This document shows, in pieces, positions 55,861 through 63,878 of a stretch of DNA of 64,000 nt. Below the pieces are notes generated by a model, which worked only from the letters and a program-made list of their open reading frames with translations, was not told the DNA's origin and ran no database searches. Position 1 is the first letter of the stretch, and the number at the start of each line of letters is the position of its first letter. The translations under genes were made by a program, and so were the position numbers. The DNA comes from Fructobacillus fructosus KCTC 3544. GTDB taxonomy: Bacteria; Bacillota; Bacilli; Lactobacillales; Lactobacillaceae. The DNA lies in assembly GCF_001438695.1 (NCBI RefSeq), contig NZ_JQBH01000009.1, positions 9,401-73,400 of the forward strand, in the 5' to 3' direction.

Positions 55861-56337
55861 ATGGCCGATCAACGAATCTCATGGGACCAGTACTTCATTG
55901 CACAGTCCGCCATCCTTTCTACTCGTTCAACCTGTACGAGGCGCCACGTTGGTGCCATCTTAGTCAAAGACCACCGCATTATTGCCTCTGGTTATAACGG
56001 GGCGGTTTCTGGCACACCGCATTGTACAGAAGTTGGTGATTACATCGTCGATGGTCACTGTATTCGCGCCGTCCATGCTGAACAAAACGCCCTCATGCAG
56101 GCTGCTTCGATGGGGATTCCGGTGGAAGGATCAACACTTTATGTGACAGACGCTCCCTGCGTTTTTTGCACCAAATTGCTCCTACAAGCCGGAATTAAAA
56201 AGATTAATTTCATGCGGGATTACCGAAACGATGACTTCGCCCAAAAACTGCTAGAAGAAAAGCAGGTCCCGTTAATTCAGGTACCCTTCGAACAGGAAAC
56301 AGCCAATCAAATCAACTTATCGCAGTTCATTCAGTAA
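55861..56337 (+). CDS. comEB: dCMP deaminase (ComEB type)
   Basis: 158 residues. Zinc and catalytic site HAEQNAL with DAPCVFCTKLL, and the preceding TCTRRHVGAILVKD typical of dCMP deaminases. It turns dCMP into dUMP, feeding thyA just downstream. ComEB homologues are linked to competence loci in Bacillus but are metabolic enzymes. Ribosome site AAAAGGAG. Confidence 0.93.
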   Translation: MADQRISWDQYFIAQSAILSTRSTCTRRHVGAILVKDHRIIASGYNGAVSGTPHCTEVGDYIVDGHCIRAVHAEQNALMQAASMGIPVEGSTLYVTDAPCVFCTKLLLQAGIKKINFMRDYRNDDFAQKLLEEKQVPLIQVPFEQETANQINLSQFIQ

Positions 56338-56358
56338 GCACGGTAGCACAGCCAAATG

Positions 56359-56382
56359 GTCAGTCAACAAGGCTGACCTTTT
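56359..56382 (+). terminator. Terminator after comEB
   Basis: Stem GGTCAG/CTGACC with an 8-10-nt loop followed by six Ts. Confidence 0.75.
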
Positions 56383-56406
56383 TTCATACTCTCACCTGTA
56401 AAATAA

Positions 56407-56434
56407 CTGACAGACATTGTTTTTTTGCTATACT
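56407..56434 (+). promoter_or_regulatory. thyA promoter
   Basis: CTGACA (56407-56412), 16 bp, TATACT (56429-56434), about 35 nt before the thyA ATG. Confidence 0.7.
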
Positions 56435-56469
56435 AGATAACAGAATTTATAAGAAATCGGGGAACCAAG

Positions 56470-57432
56470 ATGAGCAAAAACGAAGAGCAATACCTTAACC
56501 TAGCCAAGAAGATTTTGGAAGAAGGTCATGAAAAAGGGGATCGAACAGGTACTGGTACTTATTCGATTTTTGGAACACAAATGCGTTTTAACCTTTCCGA
56601 AGGCTTTCCAATTTTGACAACCAAAAAAGTCTTTTTCAAGCTCATTAAATCCGAACTCCTCTGGTTTCTTCGCGGTGACAACAACATCCGTTTTCTTCTG
56701 CAACACAACAACCACATTTGGGATGAATGGGCCTTCCAACAATGGGTAGAGTCAGCTGAATACGATGGTCCTGATATGACGAATTTCGGTTTACGCGCCG
56801 AAAAAGACCCCGAATTCAAGGCAGAATATTTGAAACAAAAAGATTATTTTGTTCAACAAATTTTAGAAGACGATGCCTTTATGGAAAAGTTTGGCTACAT
56901 TGGCGAAGTATACGGCAAGCTATGGCGTTCATGGGCATCTGTACTACCAGGTGGTCAGGAAACCGATCAAATTAGTCGTCTGATTGAACAGATTAAAACA
57001 AATCCCAATTCACGTCGGTTGATTTTGACCGCTTGGAATCCAGAAACCACGCCTGAAGCACCACTCCCTTCCTGCCACGTTCTATCACAATTCTACGTAG
57101 CAGACGGAAAATTATCTGCTCAACTTTACCAGCGCTCGGGCGACTTTTTCCTTGGTGTTCCTTTCAACATTGCTTCTTACTCCCTTCTCATTCACATGAT
57201 TGCCGCACAAACTGGTTTGGAAGTTGGTGACTTTGTGCATACCATTGGGGATACCCACATTTACAAAAACCACGTTGATCAGGTAGAAGAACAGCTCAGC
57301 CGACCAATGCACCCATTACCTAAAATTTGGCTAAATCCCGATGTGCATTCTATCTTTGATTACACGATGGATGACATTAAATTGGTGGACTACGAATCGG
57401 AACCCGCCATTAAGGCACCGGTAGCCGTTTAA
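56470..57432 (+). CDS. thyA: Thymidylate synthase
   Basis: 320 residues, the longer form with the ~50-residue insert known from Lactobacillus casei enzyme. Catalytic cysteine in [12 protein letters not shown], dUMP motif [16 protein letters not shown] and the start [13 protein letters not shown]. It methylates dUMP using methylene-THF. Stands alone with its promoter; folate and dUMP suppliers folD and comEB are close by. Confidence 0.97.
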   Translation: MSKNEEQYLNLAKKILEEGHEKGDRTGTGTYSIFGTQMRFNLSEGFPILTTKKVFFKLIKSELLWFLRGDNNIRFLLQHNNHIWDEWAFQQWVESAEYDGPDMTNFGLRAEKDPEFKAEYLKQKDYFVQQILEDDAFMEKFGYIGEVYGKLWRSWASVLPGGQETDQISRLIEQIKTNPNSRRLILTAWNPETTPEAPLPSCHVLSQFYVADGKLSAQLYQRSGDFFLGVPFNIASYSLLIHMIAAQTGLEVGDFVHTIGDTHIYKNHVDQVEEQLSRPMHPLPKIWLNPDVHSIFDYTMDDIKLVDYESEPAIKAPVAV

Positions 57433-57547
57433 GCAGTCTTCTTCGAGTCAATCACCAACATCGATTTGGATAAGTTTGCAATTCCAATTGATTCGTTTTA
57501 TATTCAGATTAGATTTTTAGCATGATACGTATTTAAGGGAGATTCGT

Positions 57548-57676
57548 ATGTCAAAAGAAAAAAGAGACGAAGAAAATGCACAACCGACCTACGCCTTATA
57601 CAAAAAACCTTGGTTTATTGTGATTTGTCTCGTGGCTGTGTTCAGCATGATTGGCTATATCGCAATTTTAGCCTAA
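57548..57676 (+). CDS. Small membrane protein, 42 residues
   Basis: ATG with GGGAGA upstream, ending TAA. The first 20 residues are charged (SKEKRDEENAQPTYALYKKP) and the last 20 form one membrane helix (WFIVICLVAVFSMIGYIAIL). A promoter candidate (TTGCAA, 17 bp, TATATT) lies near 57476-57505, and a strong terminator follows, so it looks like a real single gene. Function unknown. Confidence 0.7.
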   Translation: MSKEKRDEENAQPTYALYKKPWFIVICLVAVFSMIGYIAILA

Positions 57677-57697
57677 GAAAATAACCAAACAAAATTC

Positions 57698-57729
57698 AAA
57701 AAAGACTACCCCAATGGGTAGTCTTTTTT
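57698..57729. terminator. Bidirectional terminator
   Basis: Perfect 14-bp stem AAAAAAGACTACCC/GGGTAGTCTTTTTT with a CAAT loop between converging small genes. Confidence 0.92.
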
Positions 57730-57743
57730 AATGGCAAAACCAA

Positions 57744-57935
57744 TCACTCAGTCTCTTCCAACCAATTCATGTGGGCTGTATAATCCGGGAAACTTCGCTT
57801 AAATTCTTCCTTCATCGCACCATGACGACGAGTTTTCATTGATTCATTCATTCGGCTATTCTTAATTTCACGTTCGTTGACGAGACTCGAATCATGGGCA
57901 CGAATCTCCATTTTTGTGGGCTTTTCTTCTTGCAT
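57744..57935 (-). CDS. Hypothetical small charged protein
   Basis: 63 residues from the ATG with AAAGGA upstream; a longer reading from 57965 lacks a ribosome site. The protein is highly charged (KMEIRAHDSSLVNEREIKNS) with no membrane segment. I do not recognise it. It reads away from the inverted repeat at 57984-58024. Confidence 0.65.
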   Translation of the reverse strand: MQEEKPTKMEIRAHDSSLVNEREIKNSRMNESMKTRRHGAMKEEFKRSFPDYTAHMNWLEETE

Positions 57936-57983
57936 ATACAAAGTCCTTTCAAGCGTATCTTGCAATCATTTTGTAACTTAGGC

Positions 57984-58024
57984 AATAATATAACACATAT
58001 ATGGATTATTTGTGTTATATTATT
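57984..58024. repeat. Perfect 14-bp inverted repeat between divergent genes
   Basis: AATAATATAACACA (57984-57997) and TGTGTTATATTATT (58011-58024) with a 13-nt spacer, flanked by GC on both sides (one extra A on the right). It sits in the middle of the 115-nt region between divergent small genes and contains -10-like TATATT on each strand, so it may be an operator or symmetric promoter. Confidence 0.7.
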
Positions 58025-58050
58025 AGCAATTACAGTACGATTGGAGCACT

Positions 58051-58641
58051 ATGGTTAGTTATTTAGTCTATCAGCCTTGGACTATGCCCCAAGAAGAGAA
58101 AATTAATCCCTATTGCAAAAACCCTCAGGGAATCCTCTTCGATATTGCACACAATGGCCGATTAAATTTACATAAGGGTGACTTTATCATCTTTATCACG
58201 AAGCGAACGAAAAAAGAACCACACAGCTGGTTCTGTCACTTAATTTTCAAAGTCAAAGAAGTCCTACCGTGGGTTTTTGTCGATTATTCGGATGGCAAAA
58301 AAGCACGACGATATCGATTTAATCGGCTTGACGCTGCTGATAAAGAGGAACGAGGCTGTTTGACCACTGCCATTTCAACCATTGACAATCAAACATTCCA
58401 GCCACAGCAACTATCGGCAAATGGACATTACATCCCCCTAGAAGTAACTGGAACATTGAAGCTTTTTCCAGCAATCAAAGAATGGTTGGCTAACCGTTTA
58501 GAACAGCATCACTCTTTCAAAATAACGGATCACCAACACGTGGAACAGTTAGTCCACATGATTCAAATGCGTGCTAAAAACTACGGACGTGTTCGTTACC
58601 ATCAAGAATTAATGACAGCCGAGTCCTTGTTAAACGATTAA
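58051..58641 (+). CDS. Hypothetical protein
   Basis: 196 residues with TTGGAG upstream of the ATG. Soluble; the N-terminal half is beta-rich and aromatic (PHSWFCHLIFKVKEVLPWVF), the C-terminal half mostly helical with histidines (RLEQHHSFKITDHQHVEQLV). I do not recognise a family. Followed 10 nt later by another unknown gene, probably co-transcribed. Confidence 0.75.
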   Translation: MVSYLVYQPWTMPQEEKINPYCKNPQGILFDIAHNGRLNLHKGDFIIFITKRTKKEPHSWFCHLIFKVKEVLPWVFVDYSDGKKARRYRFNRLDAADKEERGCLTTAISTIDNQTFQPQQLSANGHYIPLEVTGTLKLFPAIKEWLANRLEQHHSFKITDHQHVEQLVHMIQMRAKNYGRVRYHQELMTAESLLND

Positions 58642-58651
58642 GAGGTGCAAC

Positions 58652-58903
58652 TTGAACAAAGAAGAATTTGAAAAGCGTTTCCAAGAAATCATCGTCCACT
58701 GCAAAACGCAGCAAACGAGCCGTTCCCACGTTCAGGATTTCAAAGATGACCTTAGTCGCCTCGAGGGACGCGTTGGCGAAGCCATGGCAACGACCGCCTT
58801 TTTAGAAAACTATCTTGAGCACCTTTTGCACGACTTGTTTGAAGAATTCGTAGTAAAAGAAAAGCAGAATGTTGCTCACGAAAAAGTCGTAGAACGGGAC
58901 TAA
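58652..58903 (+). CDS. Hypothetical helical protein
   Basis: 83 residues from a TTG with AGAGGTG upstream. Predicted almost wholly helical and charged (MNKEEFEKRFQEIIVHCKTQ, NYLEHLLHDLFEEFVVKEKQ). No known family is recognised. Second gene of a small unit with 58051-58641, closed by a terminator. Confidence 0.7.
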   Translation: MNKEEFEKRFQEIIVHCKTQQTSRSHVQDFKDDLSRLEGRVGEAMATTAFLENYLEHLLHDLFEEFVVKEKQNVAHEKVVERD

Positions 58904-58922
58904 CCGATTGTCCTATCAACAT

Positions 58923-58961
58923 AAAAGTCCCGAAAGTCATACTGGCTTTCGGGACTTTTTT
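58923..58961 (+). terminator. Terminator after small gene pair
   Basis: Stem AAAAGTCCCGAAAG/CTTTCGGGACTTTT followed by Ts; loop of 9 nt. Confidence 0.9.
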
Positions 58962-59072
58962 CAATATTATGATTCAGCTTTTAAATCATTTTGACTCAAC
59001 CATTTATGGTTGGTTGCCATCATGCTCCGTCTATCGTAATCTTATAAAAGAGAAAGTAGAAGAGAGTGTAAT

Positions 59073-59492
59073 ATGACCAAACAAAAAAAGACAACCAACC
59101 TATTTTTTGCCATCTTATTGATTCTTGCTGGTGCAATTTGTACATACAATAAGAGTCAACAAGAAAAAGAAAACAGTTTAAACAGACTAACCAGCAAAAC
59201 GACTTTTTACATTGGGCAGCAAAAAAGGCAACCAGCCATGGTCGAAGGTGAATTCCCGATTGATGATTATCATCCAGACGGTGGTCAATTCTGGAAAACC
59301 ATGTTAACAGTTAATGGCAAAAAACAAGCCGTTGTAGCCTACTACGAACGAATGGGCATCTTTACCATTTACACCACCGAACCAACGGACAAGAGCCAAG
59401 GATTTATCTATTCCGGCTTGGATTACAAAGATTACTTAGGAAAAAAAGACTTGGATGACTTGAAAAGTAAGTCCACCCCCGATTCACAATAA
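59073..59492 (+). CDS. Hypothetical membrane-anchored or secreted protein
   Basis: 139 residues. An N-terminal hydrophobic segment (NLFFAILLILAGAICTY) acts as signal anchor; no proper lipobox is seen, although a cysteine follows. The outside part contains IDDYHPDGGQFWKTMLTVNG and is otherwise unfamiliar. Single gene with terminator. Function unknown. Confidence 0.75.
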   Translation: MTKQKKTTNLFFAILLILAGAICTYNKSQQEKENSLNRLTSKTTFYIGQQKRQPAMVEGEFPIDDYHPDGGQFWKTMLTVNGKKQAVVAYYERMGIFTIYTTEPTDKSQGFIYSGLDYKDYLGKKDLDDLKSKSTPDSQ

Positions 59493-59496
59493 CAAT

Positions 59497-59535
59497 AAAA
59501 AAAGTACCCATTGTTAATTCAACGGGTACTTTTTA
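59497..59535. terminator. Bidirectional terminator
   Basis: Stem AAAAAGTACCC/GGGTACTTTTT with a partly pairing 14-nt loop between converging genes. Confidence 0.85.
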
Positions 59536-59536
59536 C

Positions 59537-60808
59537 TTATTGACGTAAGGAAAGGCGCTTTCCTTGAGCCTGGGCTTCCGCCTCCGTCATGGTCACAATG
59601 TTGGCACGATTCGTCTTCGGTGGAAGATTCGTCAAGTCATACCAATAGACATTCGATTTTCCACCGCCTGTTACATAAACTGTGCGCGTGGAAGCAGTGT
59701 TGTTGGTGTTTTGGTTAACCTGTGCGGCCTGTTGTGCTGCTTGACTAGCAGCTGCTTGCTGTGCCTCAGCCTGCTTCTTTTCTTCAGCTTGCTGTTGTTC
59801 AGCACGCTTCTTTTCCTCAGCCTGTTGTTGCTCAACGCGTTTCTTTTCTTCTGCTTGCTGCTTTTCAGCAGCAGCCTTTTCGGCTTTTTGAACGCTAGCT
59901 TTTTTCACAGTGTTCGTTGCGCGTCCCGTTGCATAATCGATATCGGCATTGGGCGAAACATTATCCAGCACAACATGAGTCAGACCATTTTGGTCAATCG
60001 TTTCTTTATCAGAGTCGAACTTAATTTGTAGGACTTTACCATCTGAATCAAGCCCAACGTAAGTTAATTCAACCTGACGGGGAATCAGTTCATCCCCTTG
60101 GTAAATTGGTTTGACCATATAATCTAGCCAGTAGTGGGGATGGTTGGACAGCCAAGAATCGAGACGCTTTTCGTAATAAAGCATTGAATCCTTATTCTTG
60201 GAATTCGTTCCCTTGTAGTCACCAGCATTCATCCAGGCAGTTTCAGGAACCGAATTTTTAGCTTCATCGTTCAGGCCAGAGAACTGGTAACCAATTAAAT
60301 GCCCGCGGTTCATCAGCCATGCTTGCTTGGATCCATTTCCATAGTAGAACTTAAAGTTATGCCAACCCGCAGGATTATACTTCAAACGGGCCGCACGCTT
60401 CTTTTTAGGTTCATCACTATTTTGTAGCTGAATGTGCGAATAAGTGGCCCGCTTATGGGTATCCAAGTCACCCATAGCAAGCTGCTTCTTTCCTGTAAAG
60501 GCCAATATACCTTCAGGTTCTTGAACAACCTGTCGGTCAACATCCTTAGCGCTTTTTTCCTTTTTCTGAGAAGAGGACGATTGACTGCTTTTATTAGTCG
60601 AACTCTTCTTAGAGGTTTGTTTTGTGTTCGCAGAATCCGTTTCATCCGGAGCGATAATCGAAGCTGTTACGAAAGATAGCACTGCCAATGCCAAAAGCCA
60701 TTTGGCCCTTTTCTGCATCTTTAATCCACTCTTTCGATTTTTTCGCCATTCAATAAGCCACCAAATAAAAAGAATCAAGAAGGCCCAAATTAGTGTGTCT
60801 TCAACCAT
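59537..60808 (-). CDS. Membrane-anchored EndA-like DNA/RNA non-specific endonuclease
   Basis: 423 residues. Two N-terminal hydrophobic segments (about 7-18 and 37-53), a serine/lysine-rich linker, then a beta-beta-alpha-Me nuclease domain (about 95-300) with catalytic MNRGHLIGYQF (Asn-Arg-Gly-His) resembling streptococcal EndA. A Gln/Glu/Lys coiled coil of 11-residue repeats (about 313-350) follows, and a C-terminal 45-residue module (VYVTGGGKSNVYWYDLTNLP, MTEAEAQAQGK). It probably degrades DNA at the cell surface and may serve DNA uptake. Confidence 0.88.
   Translation of the reverse strand: MVEDTLIWAFLILFIWWLIEWRKNRKSGLKMQKRAKWLLALAVLSFVTASIIAPDETDSANTKQTSKKSSTNKSSQSSSSQKKEKSAKDVDRQVVQEPEGILAFTGKKQLAMGDLDTHKRATYSHIQLQNSDEPKKKRAARLKYNPAGWHNFKFYYGNGSKQAWLMNRGHLIGYQFSGLNDEAKNSVPETAWMNAGDYKGTNSKNKDSMLYYEKRLDSWLSNHPHYWLDYMVKPIYQGDELIPRQVELTYVGLDSDGKVLQIKFDSDKETIDQNGLTHVVLDNVSPNADIDYATGRATNTVKKASVQKAEKAAAEKQQAEEKKRVEQQQAEEKKRAEQQQAEEKKQAEAQQAAASQAAQQAAQVNQNTNNTASTRTVYVTGGGKSNVYWYDLTNLPPKTNRANIVTMTEAEAQAQGKRLSLRQ
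59768..59866 (-). repeat. Three 33-nt in-frame tandem repeats in the nuclease gene
   Basis: Period of exactly 33 nt (59768, 59801, 59834), coding for 11-residue units of the AEEKKRVEQQQ type in the coiled coil. Copy number may vary between strains. Confidence 0.85.
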
Positions 60809-60910
60809 TTTCCTATACCTTTTCTCTCAACATGTATACAATTATTACCTTAAATATTCTACATGATTTAAAAGAAAAGATACACAAAGTTGTAAAATGT
60901 ACTTTAAAGC

Positions 60911-61456
60911 TCAACCAAAGAAAAGCCACAGACCAACAACCAAATAAATACAAGGAACCACAATTTTTTCTTGGCGATGAATCAGTCTGATCACCACTTG
61001 GTGCCGACCAATTATTTTTCCAATTAACCACCAAATTGGAATCAAAAAAGCAAACGTCACAACAAATAACAGCTGGTTGGCTAGGTTAATCGTAAGCAAA
61101 ATAGGAATATAAATCCCAAGGTTTTCACCCCCACCGGCAATCGTTAAAGCCGTCACTTGAAATACAGTTATCTGCGTTTTGTCTCTTGCCACCTTCTGGG
61201 GTATTTCAATGGCTTTTTTAAGGCCAATCAGGATGGGGACTAATCCAAGATAATGAAACGATAATTGTCCGATACTGCGAAAACAAAAGGCCAATAAAAA
61301 ACTCAAAATCATAATGATCGCCATGCCCACATACTGGCCAATTAAGATATTCAGCTGCTCTTTTTTACGATTAGTCTGTGCAAATAAAAAAGTCAGAATA
61401 AAAAGATCATCAACGTTGCTACTGACAAAGGCAATCATACTAATCAGAATAACCAT
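60911..61456 (-). CDS. CadD-family cadmium resistance transporter-like protein
   Basis: 181 residues, five membrane helices. The start SMIAFVSSNVDDLFILTFLF (with the conserved N-V-D-D) and VTALTIAGGGENLGIYIPIL are signatures of the Cad family. Members give modest cadmium or other cation resistance; about 20-25 residues shorter than plasmid CadD. No CadC-type regulator is beside it. Ribosome site AAAGAGGAAAG. Confidence 0.85.
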   Translation of the reverse strand: MVILISMIAFVSSNVDDLFILTFLFAQTNRKKEQLNILIGQYVGMAIIMILSFLLAFCFRSIGQLSFHYLGLVPILIGLKKAIEIPQKVARDKTQITVFQVTALTIAGGGENLGIYIPILLTINLANQLLFVVTFAFLIPIWWLIGKIIGRHQVVIRLIHRQEKIVVPCIYLVVGLWLFFG

Positions 61457-61593
61457 GCTTTCCTCTTTCAGAAAGGTAATGTGCTTCTCAACTGTGGAAA
61501 CAACTTTATTGTTTTATTATAAAAATTGAATAATTGTTTATTTTCTATATTAGCAAGCATGACTAAAATTCGCTATTGCTCTTTTGTATGAAG

Positions 61594-61623
61594 AAAAAGC
61601 CACCGTCTTCACGGTGACTTTTT
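61594..61623 (-). terminator. Terminator after traX-like gene
   Basis: Stem AAAAAG-CACCGT/ACGGTG-CTTTTT with one mismatch and a 4-nt loop, with T residues on the minus strand. Confidence 0.8.
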
Positions 61624-61650
61624 GAAAATAACGTACCTCACCCAACTAGG

Positions 61651-62430
61651 CTAACGCATCAGGAAAAATGATAGTAAATACAATCCCCAAATATGGACTG
61701 GATAAAAAACATAAAAGAAATAACGCATGCCACGTCCTTTTTGGCCATTGTAGAGATAGATTGGGAGCAGGGCAAAAATCATCAGCCATTGGTAAGAACC
61801 ATTCAACAAGAAAAATAACGAAGCCACTGCCACGATAATCATTTGTCACATCCGAGAATTTCTGGCAACGTACAGAAGCGGAATCAAATATATCATCAAA
61901 GAATTTTCCGCAATGGCCATGCTAGGTACAAAAATCATGGTTACCTGTGCAACAATGGTCGATACGTTACTGGGTAAGGACCCGATTAGCAAAATCGGTA
62001 CCGACAAAAGAATTGGTAGCAACAAAAGGAATAAACCCTTGAAAAACTGACTAACTCTTTTGTTATCTTTAAATACACCAAAGGCATCCACTGCGCTCAT
62101 TAAAATTGTTCCCAAGAAAAGATCACGGAAAATATTATTAATGAGCTCGACCCCAATTGCTGAAGGAAAAAGCATCGTCATTATCTGGCTTCCAATTGCC
62201 ATAATGATAATCCCAATGTACAGGCGCAACATATACATTTTCTTACTATGTGTATGACTAAATCCAACCACAGAGGTAAAGAAAAACAACAATGCCACGG
62301 GTCGACCAAAATAATCCACCCAAGTTGGAACCACCGTGAAAAACATTTGGTGGACATGGTCAATAACCATGAGTATGATTCCCAAGATCTTAATGTCGAA
62401 GGTGGTCATCCCCTGTTTAATCAATTTCAT
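61651..62430 (-). pseudogene. TraX-family membrane protein, in-frame stop
   Basis: The first 194 residues (FDIKILGIILMVIDHVHQMF onward) match the TraX acyltransferase-like family, with an intact ribosome site. A TGA at 61848-61846 interrupts the frame after ARNSRM; the same frame continues [16 protein letters not shown] to [17 protein letters not shown], the normal TraX C-terminus with its conserved YPVH, and ends at 61651. So the gene has a single in-frame nonsense codon at about three quarters of its length. The context TGA-C is weakly leaky, but nothing supports programmed readthrough. Confidence 0.87.
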
Positions 62431-62667
62431 TCTCTTCTCCTCGTGATGAACAATGTTGAATCATTGTAGCATGGAAAAGTAGCTGTACTTCCTAACAGAG
62501 TTGTAAGGATGAGCGTTGGAGATTTCTTGGTCTTTACAAAATTCTAAATAGTTATCAATTACCTTGTAGCAAATTTGTAGCCAACAGGGTATTTTTTATG
62601 CCTTTTAGCAAATTATTTTAGCCATATTTTATCTCCCAGAAAGGTTGATATAGCGCTTTTTCAAACA

Positions 62668-62703
62668 AAAAAACCGATACACTGCGTGTTTGCAATGTAT
62701 CGG
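62668..62703 (-). terminator. Terminator after tRNA-Glu
   Basis: Stem CCGATACA/TGTATCGG with a loop that can pair further, followed by seven Ts on the minus strand. The stretch 62431-62667 upstream of the traX-like gene is AT-rich with a TACAAT box near 62465 and nothing else clear. Confidence 0.85.
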
Positions 62704-62709
62704 CAAAAA

Positions 62710-62781
62710 TAGCCCCAGAGGGAGTCGAACCCTCGATTCCGCGCTGAGAACGCGACGTCTTGACCACTTGACCATGGGGCC
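62710..62781 (-). tRNA. tRNA-Glu (CTC)
   Basis: Acceptor GGCCCCA/TGGGGCT (one G-T), anticodon loop TTCTCAG giving anticodon CTC (codon GAG), T-loop TTCGACT. No encoded CCA. Many low-GC relatives read both Glu codons with TTC only, so this is a second isoacceptor. Confidence 0.93.
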
Positions 62782-62800
62782 ATGAATTTAGCACTTAATC

Positions 62801-62829
62801 AGTTTACTAGATTTCAGCAGAGGGGTCAA
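62801..62829 (-). promoter_or_regulatory. tRNA-Glu promoter
   Basis: TTGACC (62829-62824), 17 bp, TAAACT (62806-62801), 20 nt before the tRNA 5' end. Confidence 0.75.
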
Positions 62830-62981
62830 GATTTATGGTCCTTTATTTTTGGTGATCGCTCCTTAAGAAAGTCTAAGAATCCCAATGGCCAAAGAACGTA
62901 ATAACTGTTTTCTGTATAATAGAGAGGTAAGTGATCATGTATAGAAAAGCACATGGTCAAATGAACAAGAAGGAGTAATTT

Positions 62982-63878
62982 ATGATTACCTTATCTCACC
63001 TTAATAAAACATTTGGTGACAAACAGGCAGTCTCCGATTTGTCCGTTACAATCAAGCCAGGTGAAGTCCTGGGTTTGATTGGGCAAAACGGTGCAGGAAA
63101 GACCACGACTTTCCGAATGATTTTAGACTTTATCGCTGCAGATTCAGGAACGGTCACTTGGGACGGGCAACCCATTTCAGATGATCGACGACGCCAAATC
63201 GGCTTTCTTCCCGAAGAACGCGGCTTATATCAAAAGGAATCTATCGAAGAACAGGTTCTCTACTTAGCCGAGCTACACGGCATGCAAAAAGAAGAGGCCA
63301 AACGTGAACTCGCCGTCTGGATGGACAAGTTGCAGGTGGTCGGCAAAGCTGGCGACCTGGTTCAAACCCTTTCCAAGGGAAATGCCCAAAAAGTGCAGAT
63401 GATTTTAGCGTTAATTTTCAAGCCCAAGTTTATCATTTTGGACGAACCATTTTCTGGCTTAGACCCTGTCAATGCCGCCCTCTTCATGGATACCATCAAG
63501 GAACTCAAGAAACAGGGTGCGATGATTATCTTTTCTTCCCACAACATGGACAACGTGACAGAAATTTCAGACCATCTCGTTATGTTGAAGGAAGGCCGGA
63601 CGGTTTTGCAAGGAAACGTTCAAGAAATTCGCGAATCCTTTGGCCGGACCCGTCTCTACGTCGAAGCGCCGCAGTTCACAGCCACTGACTTTGCGGCAAT
63701 GGCCGGTGTAGCGCGGGTGGAAAAAGCCGGAGCTGGTTACCGACTTTACCTAGAAAACGAGGAAGCCGGTCGGGCCATCTTCACGACCGTCACGAAGGAT
63801 GGTTACATCCCCGCCTTTTCACAGCAACCACCAACACTGGCCGAAATTTTCAAAACGGAGGTGATGGCCCATGAATAA
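62982..63878 (+). CDS. ABC transporter ATP-binding protein (NatA/YhaQ type)
   Basis: 298 residues. Walker A GLIGQNGAGKTTTF, signature LSKGNAQKVQ, Walker B FIILDEPFSGLDP and the H-loop FSSHNMD, followed by a ~75-residue C-terminal extension typical of the YhaQ/NatA exporters. It energises the membrane protein encoded next, with an 8-nt gene overlap. Likely substrates are sodium, drugs or peptides; not determinable here. Ribosome site AAGGAG; a TATAAT lies at about 62917. Confidence 0.92.
   Translation: MITLSHLNKTFGDKQAVSDLSVTIKPGEVLGLIGQNGAGKTTTFRMILDFIAADSGTVTWDGQPISDDRRRQIGFLPEERGLYQKESIEEQVLYLAELHGMQKEEAKRELAVWMDKLQVVGKAGDLVQTLSKGNAQKVQMILALIFKPKFIILDEPFSGLDPVNAALFMDTIKELKKQGAMIIFSSHNMDNVTEISDHLVMLKEGRTVLQGNVQEIRESFGRTRLYVEAPQFTATDFAAMAGVARVEKAGAGYRLYLENEEAGRAIFTTVTKDGYIPAFSQQPPTLAEIFKTEVMAHE

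Noticed and set aside
59768-59866. Regular 33-nt repeats as a possible CRISPR array
   Set aside because: There are no unique spacers; the repeats are contiguous and in frame, coding for a coiled coil.
59564-60031. Long plus-strand reading frame opposite the EndA-like gene
   Set aside because: It is the antisense of the Gln/Glu/Lys repeats (giving a Leu/Ser/Phe-rich artefact) and has no ribosome site.
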